A DNA stretch of 20,328 bases from the NCBI GenBank assembly GCA_027483285.1, contig JAIXUZ010000149.1, positions 1 to 20,328 of the forward strand, read 5' to 3'. The stretch comes from Bacteroidota bacterium (GTDB lineage Bacteria > Bacteroidota > Bacteroidia > CAMBQF01). The notes below the pieces were generated by a model that worked only from the letters and a program-made list of their open reading frames with translations, ran no database searches and had not been told where the DNA came from. Both the position numbers and the translations under genes were made by a program. Position 1 is the first letter of the stretch. Each line of letters begins with the position of its first letter. Positions 1 to 6,800 of the stretch are shown here, one piece after another.

Positions 1-33
1 ATGCTCATGACCGACCTCGGCGTTAAATTCTAA
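1..33 (+). CDS. Probable 3' end of a + strand gene cut by the window edge
   Basis: Frame 1 reads MLMTDLGVKF and then a TAA at 31-33. The other two forward frames hit stops within the first 26 bases, so this is the only frame that could be a gene tail. Ten residues are too few to identify a protein. The gene would converge on the - strand gene ending at 126, with the double-hairpin element between them. It could equally be non-coding. Confidence 0.3.
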   Translation: MLMTDLGVKF

Positions 34-57
34 CACTCTTTTTGATAAGGTAATTTT

Positions 58-117
58 AACCTCCCCTCCTTTTTAAGGAGGGGTTAATTCTGACTGATAA
101 GTCAGAATGGGGTGGTT
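58..117. repeat. Bipartite double-hairpin element, copy 1
   Basis: Two perfect hairpins lie side by side. The first has 9-bp arms (CCCCTCCTT at 63-71, AAGGAGGGG at 75-83). The second has 9-bp arms (ATTCTGACT at 87-95, AGTCAGAAT at 100-108) and a 4-base loop. A second G-rich arm, GGGGTGGTT at 109-117, can pair with AACCTCCCC at 58-66 (8 of 9), competing with hairpin 1 for the same C-rich arm. The element lies in a 3'-3' intergenic gap, so it may end transcripts from both sides, although no long T-run follows it. A second element of the same plan is at 9451-9512. Confidence 0.6.
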
Positions 118-125
118 ACTATCCA

Positions 126-710
126 CTATTTTATGTACCCCACCATCACCCCAAACCACTCCTGCATAAAATCCTGCAATTGCTCATACCCTGCTAAATC
201 CAGTTTAGCACTCAGTTTTATAAAATTATATTGGCCTAAGGTCCTTTCAATTTCCTCATTGGTCATCTGTTCAACCAACCTGTAGTTATCCTCCTTATAA
301 TGATATTCCCACGCCGTTGCGTTACATGATACATATAAACCACTTAGCTTGTTTCTAAGCAATGCCTGTTTAATGTATTCCAGGTATTGTTCTTTATAAG
401 TACCTTGAAGGTGCAGGGTAATACTAAAGAAGTTACCCCACCAAAACATAGTCCTAAAGGCAAGTATGTTTTCCTTTTCAAACACAGCGGGGTAGTCCAG
501 CACCAAGTAGGGCAGGCCCTTGTAATTTTCTCCCCTCGATATTTTAGGTGGTGCAAATGAAGGAAGGGCAACACCTTCCTTATTTACTATCGCTAAATAT
601 TGACCCTCCAGTTGCTCAAACTCCGCCCTCACCTTAGCAACAACATCCGCCTTAACCAGTAAAAATCGGCTGTTATTTAAAATGCCAAATTCTTCAGGCG
701 TAAGTTGCAT
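126..710 (-). CDS. Hypothetical protein, 194 aa
   Basis: I do not recognise the family. The protein starts at an ATG at 708-710 and is soluble: there is no signal peptide, lipobox or membrane span. It is rich in aromatic residues, with a WW pair in FWWGNFF (about residues 88-95) and a WEYHY stretch (about 134-138), and it ends in a helix-like, acidic then hydrophobic tail (LQDFMQEWFGV). It is on the same strand as the cytochrome gene 100 bp upstream, but a small hairpin with arms CCTTTGG/CCAAAGG (749-755, 763-769) and an AT-rich palindrome lie in that gap. It may therefore be transcribed separately. No function can be assigned from neighbours. Confidence 0.75.
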   Translation of the reverse strand: MQLTPEEFGILNNSRFLLVKADVVAKVRAEFEQLEGQYLAIVNKEGVALPSFAPPKISRGENYKGLPYLVLDYPAVFEKENILAFRTMFWWGNFFSITLHLQGTYKEQYLEYIKQALLRNKLSGLYVSCNATAWEYHYKEDNYRLVEQMTNEEIERTLGQYNFIKLSAKLDLAGYEQLQDFMQEWFGVMVGYIK

Positions 711-810
711 ATTCCAGTTTTAAATCTTTATATAAATAAAGTGAGTAACCTTTGGGCTTGTGCCAAAGGGGAGTATTTTTTAATGCCTGAAATAAAAGCA
801 GGAGTAAATA

Positions 811-1911
811 TTATTGCACCGCTGTTACAGGCTTCATAGCCGTTATCCACTGCCTTATCAGGTCAACACTCTCTGTATGCACCACACTGCGCCCCAACTC
901 AGGCATCATTACTTCCGACTCGGTAGACGCTAAACGGTATAGCAAAATAGAATTATCGGGGTTGCCCGGGTCAATATCAAACTCTTTATTACCAGCACCG
1001 GCACCAGCGGCAACAGGGGCTTTATTAACCCCCCACGATGTTGGGTTTTGTTGTACAATACGCAAATCTAATCCCGAATTTTTGGCAGGGCCTTTAGGGT
1101 TGTGGCAGTGTGCGCAGTTAATATCAAGCCAGGCACGGGCACGGTCATCAAGGCTGCCTGTTTCGGGCTTGTCCCAAACCGCATATGTGTTAAATGCACC
1201 CTTTTGGGGTAGCTCTTTAAGTATGCCTGTATCAACCCATTTAGCCAGTTGGTTTTTAACCCCATCAGCATAGTGGTAGTCCTTGTTAAGGTTACCCAGT
1301 TTAGGGCCAATAGGCGTTATTTTTCCGGCACTTTCGTGGCATCCGCCGCACTGGTTTTTGTTGGGTACGGCATAGTTTATATCAAACTTTTTACCATCCT
1401 TATTTACAAAGCTAACAGGGAATTGAGAGCCTGCAATTTCTTTTACAGCCTCTGTTTGGTCTGCATTCCAAACATAGGTATCAGCATCCCATCCACTTTC
1501 GCGGTGCACCAGCATTCGGGTTTCAACAATACGCCTGCCTTTAGATGGGTCCCGCGCATCAACAGGGTAAAAAAAGTTTTTAATTAAAACGCTGCCCACA
1601 GGCAAATTAACTAAGCCTGTTTCGCTGTCATAGCCTGCATGTCCGGCATCTTTTGGGACATATACAAAACGGGCTTTCTCTGCATAATCGCTAAACAAAG
1701 GTGTATTAAGGTCGTAGGGCAACAACCCTTCATTAGGTACAAGGTCGGCCATTTTACCGGTAAACAGGTTGTATTCTGATAGCTTTTCAAATGCAGGCTG
1801 GGTATAGTCAAGCATAAGCTTACCACTACCATTGCATCCCGAAGTGTAAACACCTGCCAAAACTATACCTGCGCATGCCAGAATAAAAAGGCTTTTACGT
1901 ACTAAATTCAT
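811..1911 (-). CDS. Diheme c-type cytochrome lipoprotein (SO_2930/HNE_0200-like family)
   Basis: This is a 366-aa exported protein with a lipobox ending TSGC (Cys26), so it is probably a lipid-anchored protein facing the periplasm. Two c-type haem attachment motifs are visible: CGGCH at 188-192 and CAHCH at 266-270. Methionines 335-336 in a VMMPELG context are candidate distal ligands. The order (N-terminal unknown domain, then two haem sites in the C-terminal half) fits the family I know as TIGR03806, whose members occur next to parallel beta-helix proteins. The gene lies 30 bp downstream of such a partner on the same strand, consistent with a shared transcript. The electron donor or acceptor and the substrate are unknown. 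The start at 1909-1911 places the hydrophobic signal directly at the N terminus, which supports it. Confidence 0.88.
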   Translation of the reverse strand: MNLVRKSLFILACAGIVLAGVYTSGCNGSGKLMLDYTQPAFEKLSEYNLFTGKMADLVPNEGLLPYDLNTPLFSDYAEKARFVYVPKDAGHAGYDSETGLVNLPVGSVLIKNFFYPVDARDPSKGRRIVETRMLVHRESGWDADTYVWNADQTEAVKEIAGSQFPVSFVNKDGKKFDINYAVPNKNQCGGCHESAGKITPIGPKLGNLNKDYHYADGVKNQLAKWVDTGILKELPQKGAFNTYAVWDKPETGSLDDRARAWLDINCAHCHNPKGPAKNSGLDLRIVQQNPTSWGVNKAPVAAGAGAGNKEFDIDPGNPDNSILLYRLASTESEVMMPELGRSVVHTESVDLIRQWITAMKPVTAVQ

Positions 1912-1941
1912 AACTATTGTTACCCTACAAATAAATTTCCC

Positions 1942-3255
1942 TTAGTTAGATTTTGGTTCCTCAGCCTTTGCAGGCGCAGCCGTAATTGCGGCTACTGGGG
2001 CTGCAGCTACTTTTGTGTCAGCAGCCTTGTATGGTTCAATAGCGGCCAGTGCACAATCAAAAAGGCTAATATCTGTGCTAATATTCTTCATGTTGTTTGC
2101 AAGGTCAATATTAGCAAATGTAGCAGCGCCGTTATTACGTATGCAAATACGTTTGTCTTCGGGTAGTTTACCATCAACCAACATGCCAGGGAATAAAATA
2201 CCATCAAAAGCAATATCAGGGGTGTTGCCTTTAAATGCCAATGCAAGGGCTTTGCCTAAATCGCGTGTAGTATCGGGCAAACCAGGCTTTTTAGTCATTT
2301 TATTATCGTGTATAGATATGCCCCACACAAATGGATTGTAGCCTTTATTTAAGCCTTCAGGGTCTTTAATTTCCCGGCCTGTAGCCATATAGGTAACAAT
2401 ACCGCAGTTAACTGTTTGGTGGTTTAAAAACTCGTTGTTAAATACCTCTACGTTTGGTGTTGCCATTACCAAAAAGCCTGTACCGGCTGGTACTATAGCT
2501 ACAGAGTTTGCTGGTGGTGCAAAGTTAGCCAGGTTGTTATCGTGTACCTTGTTATTGTAAATGCGTATACCTGTGCCATTTTTCACCGGAATATCAGGCA
2601 GGCTAAACACAAGGAGGCCACCAGTGTTGTCATAAGCTTCATTCTCATATACATCAACATTGGTGCAATTTTCAATTTCAATACCAGCTACGTTGTTATG
2701 CACTTTGTTGCGGCGTACAATAGCGTGGTAGGTTTGCCCAACATATATACCAGCGTCTGATGCGTTAGAAACATCGCAATCTTCAACAATTACGTTGGTA
2801 GATGTTACAGGGTACAAAGCGTACGCGCCGTTGGTAGAATCGTTGGGGTTTGACCACGAAACCTGCAAAGCCCTCATGGTAATATTCATACATTCTGATG
2901 CTTTAAAACCATCGCCTTTCATATCGCGCAGGCTTAGGTCGCACACTAAAACGTTTTCACAGTTGTTTACTTTCAGGCCTTCGCCACCGGTACCTTTGGC
3001 CATATTTTTAAAAGATAGTACCGTTTTGTTCATACCCTTACCTTTAATGGTTACATTCTTTTTATCCATCATAGATAATGAAGAGGTAAATTCCATTGTT
3101 CCTTCATCTACATAAATAGTATCGCCCTCTTTAGCATTAATCAAAGCCTCTTGCAGCTTTTTAGGGTCGTTAATGTAGGTTATTGCGGGTTTGTTGTTGC
3201 ACGATGCTACTACCAGAGCACATGCCGAAGCAAAAAGCAGGGCTTTTACATTCAT
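1942..3255 (-). CDS. Parallel beta-helix repeat lipoprotein, partner of the diheme cytochrome
   Basis: This 437-aa protein begins with a signal peptide ending VVASC (Cys19), a Bacteroidota-type lipobox. Residues about 25-320 carry stacked right-handed beta-helix turns with the recurrent Asn-rich pattern (NVTIKGKG, NVLVCDLSLRDM, NVIVEDCDVSNAS, AIVRRNKVHNN, NVDVYENEAYDN, RIYNNKVHDN). This resembles pectate-lyase-like and NosD-like folds, but I see no clear catalytic signature. The last ~27 residues (411-437) are an Ala/Pro/Lys-rich low-complexity tail. It matches the family I know as TIGR03805, which co-occurs with the diheme cytochrome family encoded just downstream; the pair's function is not established. 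It is the first gene of the operon, 60 bp downstream of a strong palindrome. The start at 3253-3255 fits the signal peptide. Confidence 0.85.
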   Translation of the reverse strand: MNVKALLFASACALVVASCNNKPAITYINDPKKLQEALINAKEGDTIYVDEGTMEFTSSLSMMDKKNVTIKGKGMNKTVLSFKNMAKGTGGEGLKVNNCENVLVCDLSLRDMKGDGFKASECMNITMRALQVSWSNPNDSTNGAYALYPVTSTNVIVEDCDVSNASDAGIYVGQTYHAIVRRNKVHNNVAGIEIENCTNVDVYENEAYDNTGGLLVFSLPDIPVKNGTGIRIYNNKVHDNNLANFAPPANSVAIVPAGTGFLVMATPNVEVFNNEFLNHQTVNCGIVTYMATGREIKDPEGLNKGYNPFVWGISIHDNKMTKKPGLPDTTRDLGKALALAFKGNTPDIAFDGILFPGMLVDGKLPEDKRICIRNNGAATFANIDLANNMKNISTDISLFDCALAAIEPYKAADTKVAAAPVAAITAAPAKAEEPKSN

Positions 3256-3315
3256 CTTTAATGATAATGTTTTAAGTTTTAACTATTAGGTTGAACTGCT
3301 GTAAATATACTAAAC

Positions 3316-3340
3316 AGTATTATTGTTACACAATAATACT
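3316..3340. promoter_or_regulatory. Perfect palindrome, candidate operator of the beta-helix/cytochrome operon
   Basis: Arms AGTATTATTGT (3316-3326) and ACAATAATACT (3330-3340) are exact reverse complements around a TAC spacer. It lies 61 bp upstream of the beta-helix start codon. The core TTGT-N3-ACAA resembles, in layout only, the dyads bound by dimeric regulators. It lacks a following T-run in the direction of the operon and sits upstream of the gene, so an operator is more likely than a terminator. The regulator is unknown. Confidence 0.5.
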
Positions 3341-3565
3341 TTAAATAAATATTAAGAAATACTATTGTCTGGAACGGACAAAAAGGAACGGCCTTAAATC
3401 AAATGACGTAATAAAACAAACGTAATGAAGCGTCCCCGCCAAAGTCGGAGGCAAGCCTGCGCTGTTTGAAGTCCAAAGCACTGCTTAAGTGCGTGGACAA
3501 GTTTGCAGGGTTTAGCGGAATGTAGTGTAGTTTTTAGGCATTTAATTTTCAGCCTTGATTTTTTG

Positions 3566-3593
3566 ATTACTTTTTGATCAAGCAAAAAGTAAT
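3566..3593. repeat. Perfect 11-bp-arm hairpin before the redoxin gene
   Basis: Arms 3566-3576 and 3583-3593 are exact reverse complements with loop ATCAAG. The right arm ends at the AT of an ATG (3592) that is in frame with the redoxin gene, so a start at that codon would place part of the hairpin in the initiation region. It may be the edge of the structured intergenic block, or a terminator for - strand transcription. Confidence 0.55.
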
Positions 3594-3610
3594 GCCCCGC
3601 AGGGAATTTG

Positions 3611-3618
3611 TATCTTTA
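3611..3618 (+). promoter_or_regulatory. Possible -7 box for the redoxin gene
   Basis: TATCTTTA matches the Bacteroidota -7 consensus TAnnTTTG at all but the last base. No TTG lies 17-23 bases upstream, so the -33 element is missing. The box ends only 3 bases before the ATG at 3622. If it is used, the transcript would be leaderless or nearly so. Confidence 0.3.
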
Positions 3619-3621
3619 CTC

Positions 3622-4179
3622 ATGCGTTTATTTCTTGTATTTTTAATCTCATTCTTTGCCTTCTCATCCAAAGCCCAAACAGCTTTTACTATAAAGCTAA
3701 AAGCTACAGATGGTAAGGTGTACGATTTATCAGAACTGAAAAAGAACAAAGCGTCGGTGCTGGTATTCCTTTCACCCGAATGCCCCATTTGCCAAAAATA
3801 TACACTTACCATAAACCAAATACAGCAAGACTTTTCATCGCAAGGTGTAGCTTTCTATGGTATTGTACCTGGTAAAAATTTCAAAAACAAAACCATTAAT
3901 AAGTTTGCTAAAGACTATGGTTTAAGTATGCCCATACTTTTAGACCCCGATTATGTTTTAACCAAATCGGTAGGGGCAACCGTAACACCCGAGGTTATTT
4001 TATTTAACCCCGATGGCATTATGCAATACGCTGGCAAGGTTGATAATTGGTATGAAAGTATTGGTAGCCGTCGTACTGTTATTACCGAGTTTTATTTGAA
4101 AAATGCTATTTCGGGATTAATCAATGGAACTGAAATCAATGTAAAACGCACTACACCGGTTGGTTGTTTTATTTTCTGA
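3622..4179 (+). CDS. Exported redoxin / thioredoxin-like protein with CPIC active site
   Basis: Taken from the ATG at 3622 the protein has 185 aa and begins directly with a signal peptide (hydrophobic 2-15, cleavage near KAQ, about 18-19). Longer in-frame starts (TTG 3574, ATG 3592) would add a charged extension inside a hairpin and were not chosen. The thioredoxin-like fold shows the redox motif CPIC at 54-57 in SPECPICQKY and a cis-proline in TVTPEV (Pro123). A third cysteine sits in the extreme C-terminal PVGCFIF (Cys182), a tail type I associate with peroxiredoxin-like redoxins. Likely role: thiol-disulfide exchange in the periplasm. It is divergent from the diheme cytochrome pair, so a role in keeping haem-attachment cysteines reduced is possible but is inference. 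A 76-bp gap separates it from dxr. Confidence 0.82.
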   Translation: MRLFLVFLISFFAFSSKAQTAFTIKLKATDGKVYDLSELKKNKASVLVFLSPECPICQKYTLTINQIQQDFSSQGVAFYGIVPGKNFKNKTINKFAKDYGLSMPILLDPDYVLTKSVGATVTPEVILFNPDGIMQYAGKVDNWYESIGSRRTVITEFYLKNAISGLINGTEINVKRTTPVGCFIF

Positions 4180-4255
4180 TGCCTACCATCTATTTTCTTA
4201 ATTTCGCGCTTTAAAACAATCCCATCGCATAGTCTTTAGCTTGCGTTACAATTAA

Positions 4256-5413
4256 ATGAATAAAGAAAAACGCCACATAGCCATTTTGGGCTCAACTGGT
4301 TCCATTGGTACCCAGGCCCTGGATGTAATCCGTGCCAACCCTCATATTTTTGTTGCCGAAGTATTAACTGCGCAAAGTAATGCCGGTTTACTTATTCAGC
4401 AAGCATTAGAGTTTAATCCCAACGCGGTTGTTATTGGCGATGAAACCAAATACGCGCAGGTTAAAGAAGCATTAGCCAATACCGACACCAAGGTATTTGC
4501 CGGTGCTGCTGCGTTAGAACAGGTGGTTGAATTTGAAAGTATTGATTGTGTACTTACCGCCCTGGTTGGCTTTGCCGGATTAAAACCTACAATAGCTGCC
4601 ATAAATGCTGGCAAGCCCATAGCCTTAGCCAATAAAGAAACATTGGTGGTTGCAGGGCAGCTAATAACCCAATTGGCACAGGAAAAAGGGGTAAACATCC
4701 TTCCGGTAGATTCAGAACATTCGGCTATATTCCAATGCCTGGTAGGCGAGTTTCATAATCCTATTGAGAAGATAATACTTACCGCTTCGGGCGGGCCGTT
4801 TAGGGGTAAAGATGCTTCTTTCTTAGCAACCGTTACCAAAGAGCAGGCACTAAAGCACCCCAACTGGGATATGGGTGCTAAAATTACCATAGACTCTGCT
4901 ACCTTAATGAATAAAGGCCTGGAGGTGATAGAAGCCAAATGGCTGTTCCACCTGAAGCCCGAGCAGATTGATGTGGTGGTGCACCCACAATCTATTATAC
5001 ATAGCATGGTGCAGTTTACCGATGGTAGCATAAAAGCCCAAATGGGCCTACCCGATATGAAACTGCCTATACAGTTTGCCCTGGCATACCCACACCGTAT
5101 TAAATCCGATTTTCCGCGTTTCAATTTTGCCAACTACCCGTCGCTAACCTTTGAGCAGCCTGACCTTAAAACCTTTAAATGCCTTAACCTGGCTTTTGAT
5201 GCTTTAGATAAAGGCGGAAATATGGCCTGTATATTAAATGCAGCTAATGAGGTTGCCGTGGCGGCCTTTTTGCAAGATAAAATTGGCTTTTTGCAGATAC
5301 CCGAGCTATTGGCTAATTGCATGGCTAAAGGCACTTTTGTAGAAAAACCAACCCTAACCGACTATTTAGAAACCGACGCGGAAACACGTACCTTTGCCGC
5401 GCAATTGATTTAA
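4256..5413 (+). CDS. dxr: 1-deoxy-D-xylulose 5-phosphate reductoisomerase
   Basis: Catalyses NADPH- and metal-dependent conversion of DXP to 2-C-methyl-D-erythritol 4-phosphate, the committed step of the non-mevalonate isoprenoid pathway in the cytoplasm. All hallmarks are visible: NADPH loop GSTGSIG (12-18), LANKETLV (124-131), metal ligands in VDSEH (Asp152, Ser153, Glu154), ASGGPFR (177-183), His201 in HPNW, and the MNKGLEVIEA block with Asn219, Lys220 and Glu223. At 385 aa it is of normal full length. The next gene (rseP) follows after 8 bp, a neighbour pair common in bacteria. A weak -7-like box, TAATTTCG, lies at 4199-4206 without a -33 partner, so the operon promoter may be there or ahead of the redoxin gene. 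Confidence 0.97.
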   Translation: MNKEKRHIAILGSTGSIGTQALDVIRANPHIFVAEVLTAQSNAGLLIQQALEFNPNAVVIGDETKYAQVKEALANTDTKVFAGAAALEQVVEFESIDCVLTALVGFAGLKPTIAAINAGKPIALANKETLVVAGQLITQLAQEKGVNILPVDSEHSAIFQCLVGEFHNPIEKIILTASGGPFRGKDASFLATVTKEQALKHPNWDMGAKITIDSATLMNKGLEVIEAKWLFHLKPEQIDVVVHPQSIIHSMVQFTDGSIKAQMGLPDMKLPIQFALAYPHRIKSDFPRFNFANYPSLTFEQPDLKTFKCLNLAFDALDKGGNMACILNAANEVAVAAFLQDKIGFLQIPELLANCMAKGTFVEKPTLTDYLETDAETRTFAAQLI

Positions 5414-5421
5414 AAATATAA

Positions 5422-6786
5422 ATGGATACATTCATAAGAGTTTCACAGTTTTTACTAAGCTTATCAATACTTATAGCGCTGCACGAGTGGGGCCATTATA
5501 TAACGGCAAAAAAAACGGGTATGCGAGTAAACAAGTTTTACTTGTTTTTCGATTTCCTGTTCCCCTTTGCCAACATTGCCAATTTTGCCATTTTTAAAAA
5601 GAAGGTAGGCGATACGGAGTATGGTTTGGGTTGGTTCCCGTTTGGGGGCTATGTGCAAATTGCTGGTATGGTTGATGAAACCACCAGCGAGGAAGACCTT
5701 GCCAAAGACCCTGAGCCTTATGAGTTTCGTGCTAAGCCGGCCTGGGCCCGTTTGTTGGTTATGGCAGGTGGTGTTACGGTAAATATGATACTGGGCATAA
5801 TCATCTTTTGGTTAGTACTTGTTGTTTGGGGCCGCGAATCGTTACCCGTAGAAAATGTTAAATATGGATACTATGCTACTGACTCTGTTATAAATAAAAC
5901 AGGTTTTAAAGATGGTGATATGGTAGCGTCGTTAAACGGAAAAAAAATTGCCGACTTTAACAAACTGAACATGGAACTGCTGTTGCTTGATGGTTGTACC
6001 ATGCAGGTAATGCGCGAAGGAAGGCCTATAGATATTGTTATACCTGAAGGTACTACTGATAGTTTATTATCAAAAGATATCAAATCGTACTTTACTCCAG
6101 GTATACCTACTATAGTAGATTCCGTGGAACTGCTTAGTAACGCTCAGAAAGGAGGCCTTTTGAAAGGTGATAAAGTTATAGGCGTAAATGGCAAGCTAAT
6201 TCCTATTTATCAGGATTTATCAAAAGAAATAAGGGCCAATAAAAATAAGGACATTACACTTGCTGTGGTTAGGAATAAAGATACCCTAAGCCTGCCAATG
6301 AAGGTTAATGATAAAGGCATGATTGGCTTTAGGCCTGATTTTAAATTAGAGCATTTCTTTACCATCAAAAAAGAAGAGTTTGGCTTTTTTGCCGCTTTCC
6401 CGGCTGGGGTAAAAGAGGCTTTTACCTTATTATATAACTATCCCCGCCAGTTTAAACTATTATTTACCAAAGCAGGGGCAAAACAAATTGGGGGCTTTGG
6501 CAGTATGGCTAAACAGTTTAGCACCACTTGGGACTGGCATGCCTTTTGGCGGTTAACAGGCATCTTGTCTGTTATACTTGCCTTTATGAACATACTGCCG
6601 ATACCTATGCTAGACGGCGGTTATATTTTATTCCTTTTAATTGAGGTGGTTATCCGCCGCAAGATACCCGAAAAAGTTGTGGGCTACGCCAACATGGTAG
6701 GCCTGGTGCTTATACTTGGCCTGTTATTGTTTGCCAATGGCAACGATATTTATAAATGGGTAATGGAAACATGGTTTACTAAGTAG
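5422..6786 (+). CDS. rseP: Site-2 intramembrane zinc metalloprotease, RseP family
   Basis: A 454-aa inner-membrane protease of the S2P family. The zinc site HEWGH is at 21-25 in the first membrane segment, and the third ligand region PIPMLDGG is at 393-400 in a later segment. FGGYVQIAGM (74-83) is the usual re-entrant stretch. Between the membrane parts lie PDZ-like regions at about 145-205 and 225-300, which gate substrate access in this family. The family cleaves membrane-bound anti-sigma factors and remnant signal peptides; the substrate here cannot be read from sequence. It lies 8 bp after dxr and 14 bp before the aldehyde dehydrogenase, so it is almost certainly co-transcribed with both. 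Confidence 0.95.
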   Translation: MDTFIRVSQFLLSLSILIALHEWGHYITAKKTGMRVNKFYLFFDFLFPFANIANFAIFKKKVGDTEYGLGWFPFGGYVQIAGMVDETTSEEDLAKDPEPYEFRAKPAWARLLVMAGGVTVNMILGIIIFWLVLVVWGRESLPVENVKYGYYATDSVINKTGFKDGDMVASLNGKKIADFNKLNMELLLLDGCTMQVMREGRPIDIVIPEGTTDSLLSKDIKSYFTPGIPTIVDSVELLSNAQKGGLLKGDKVIGVNGKLIPIYQDLSKEIRANKNKDITLAVVRNKDTLSLPMKVNDKGMIGFRPDFKLEHFFTIKKEEFGFFAAFPAGVKEAFTLLYNYPRQFKLLFTKAGAKQIGGFGSMAKQFSTTWDWHAFWRLTGILSVILAFMNILPIPMLDGGYILFLLIEVVIRRKIPEKVVGYANMVGLVLILGLLLFANGNDIYKWVMETWFTK

Positions 6787-6800
6787 TCAATTATATCAAT

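Larger units (their letters stand above)
3341..3621. other. Gene-free structured intergenic stretch, candidate dispersed repeat
   Basis: No convincing gene is present. The sequence holds an imperfect nested hairpin at 3471-3498 (outer arms GTCCA/TGGAC, inner arms GCACT/AGTGC, loop GCTTA) and a perfect hairpin at 3566-3593 with 11-bp arms (ATTACTTTTTG, CAAAAAGTAAT) and a 6-base loop. The block from about 3400 to 3600 is more GC-rich and more folded than normal spacer in this window. It resembles repeat-like intergenic sequence I associate with Bacteroidota genomes, but that is recollection, not a search. An open frame on the - strand across it (3394-3585) looks incidental. Confidence 0.45.

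Noticed and set aside
749..769. Terminator after the diheme cytochrome gene
   Set aside because: The 7-bp hairpin (CCTTTGG/CCAAAGG) lacks a proper T-run on the - strand side, so it is mentioned only in the neighbouring gene's entry.
2795..3115. 106-codon + strand frame inside the beta-helix gene
   Set aside because: It is antisense to a protein with clear repeats and a lipobox, and has no start context or family resemblance.
3394..3585. 63-codon open frame on the - strand in the structured intergenic block
   Set aside because: It lacks a convincing start context, has no recognisable motif, and lies across two hairpins that explain its sequence better.
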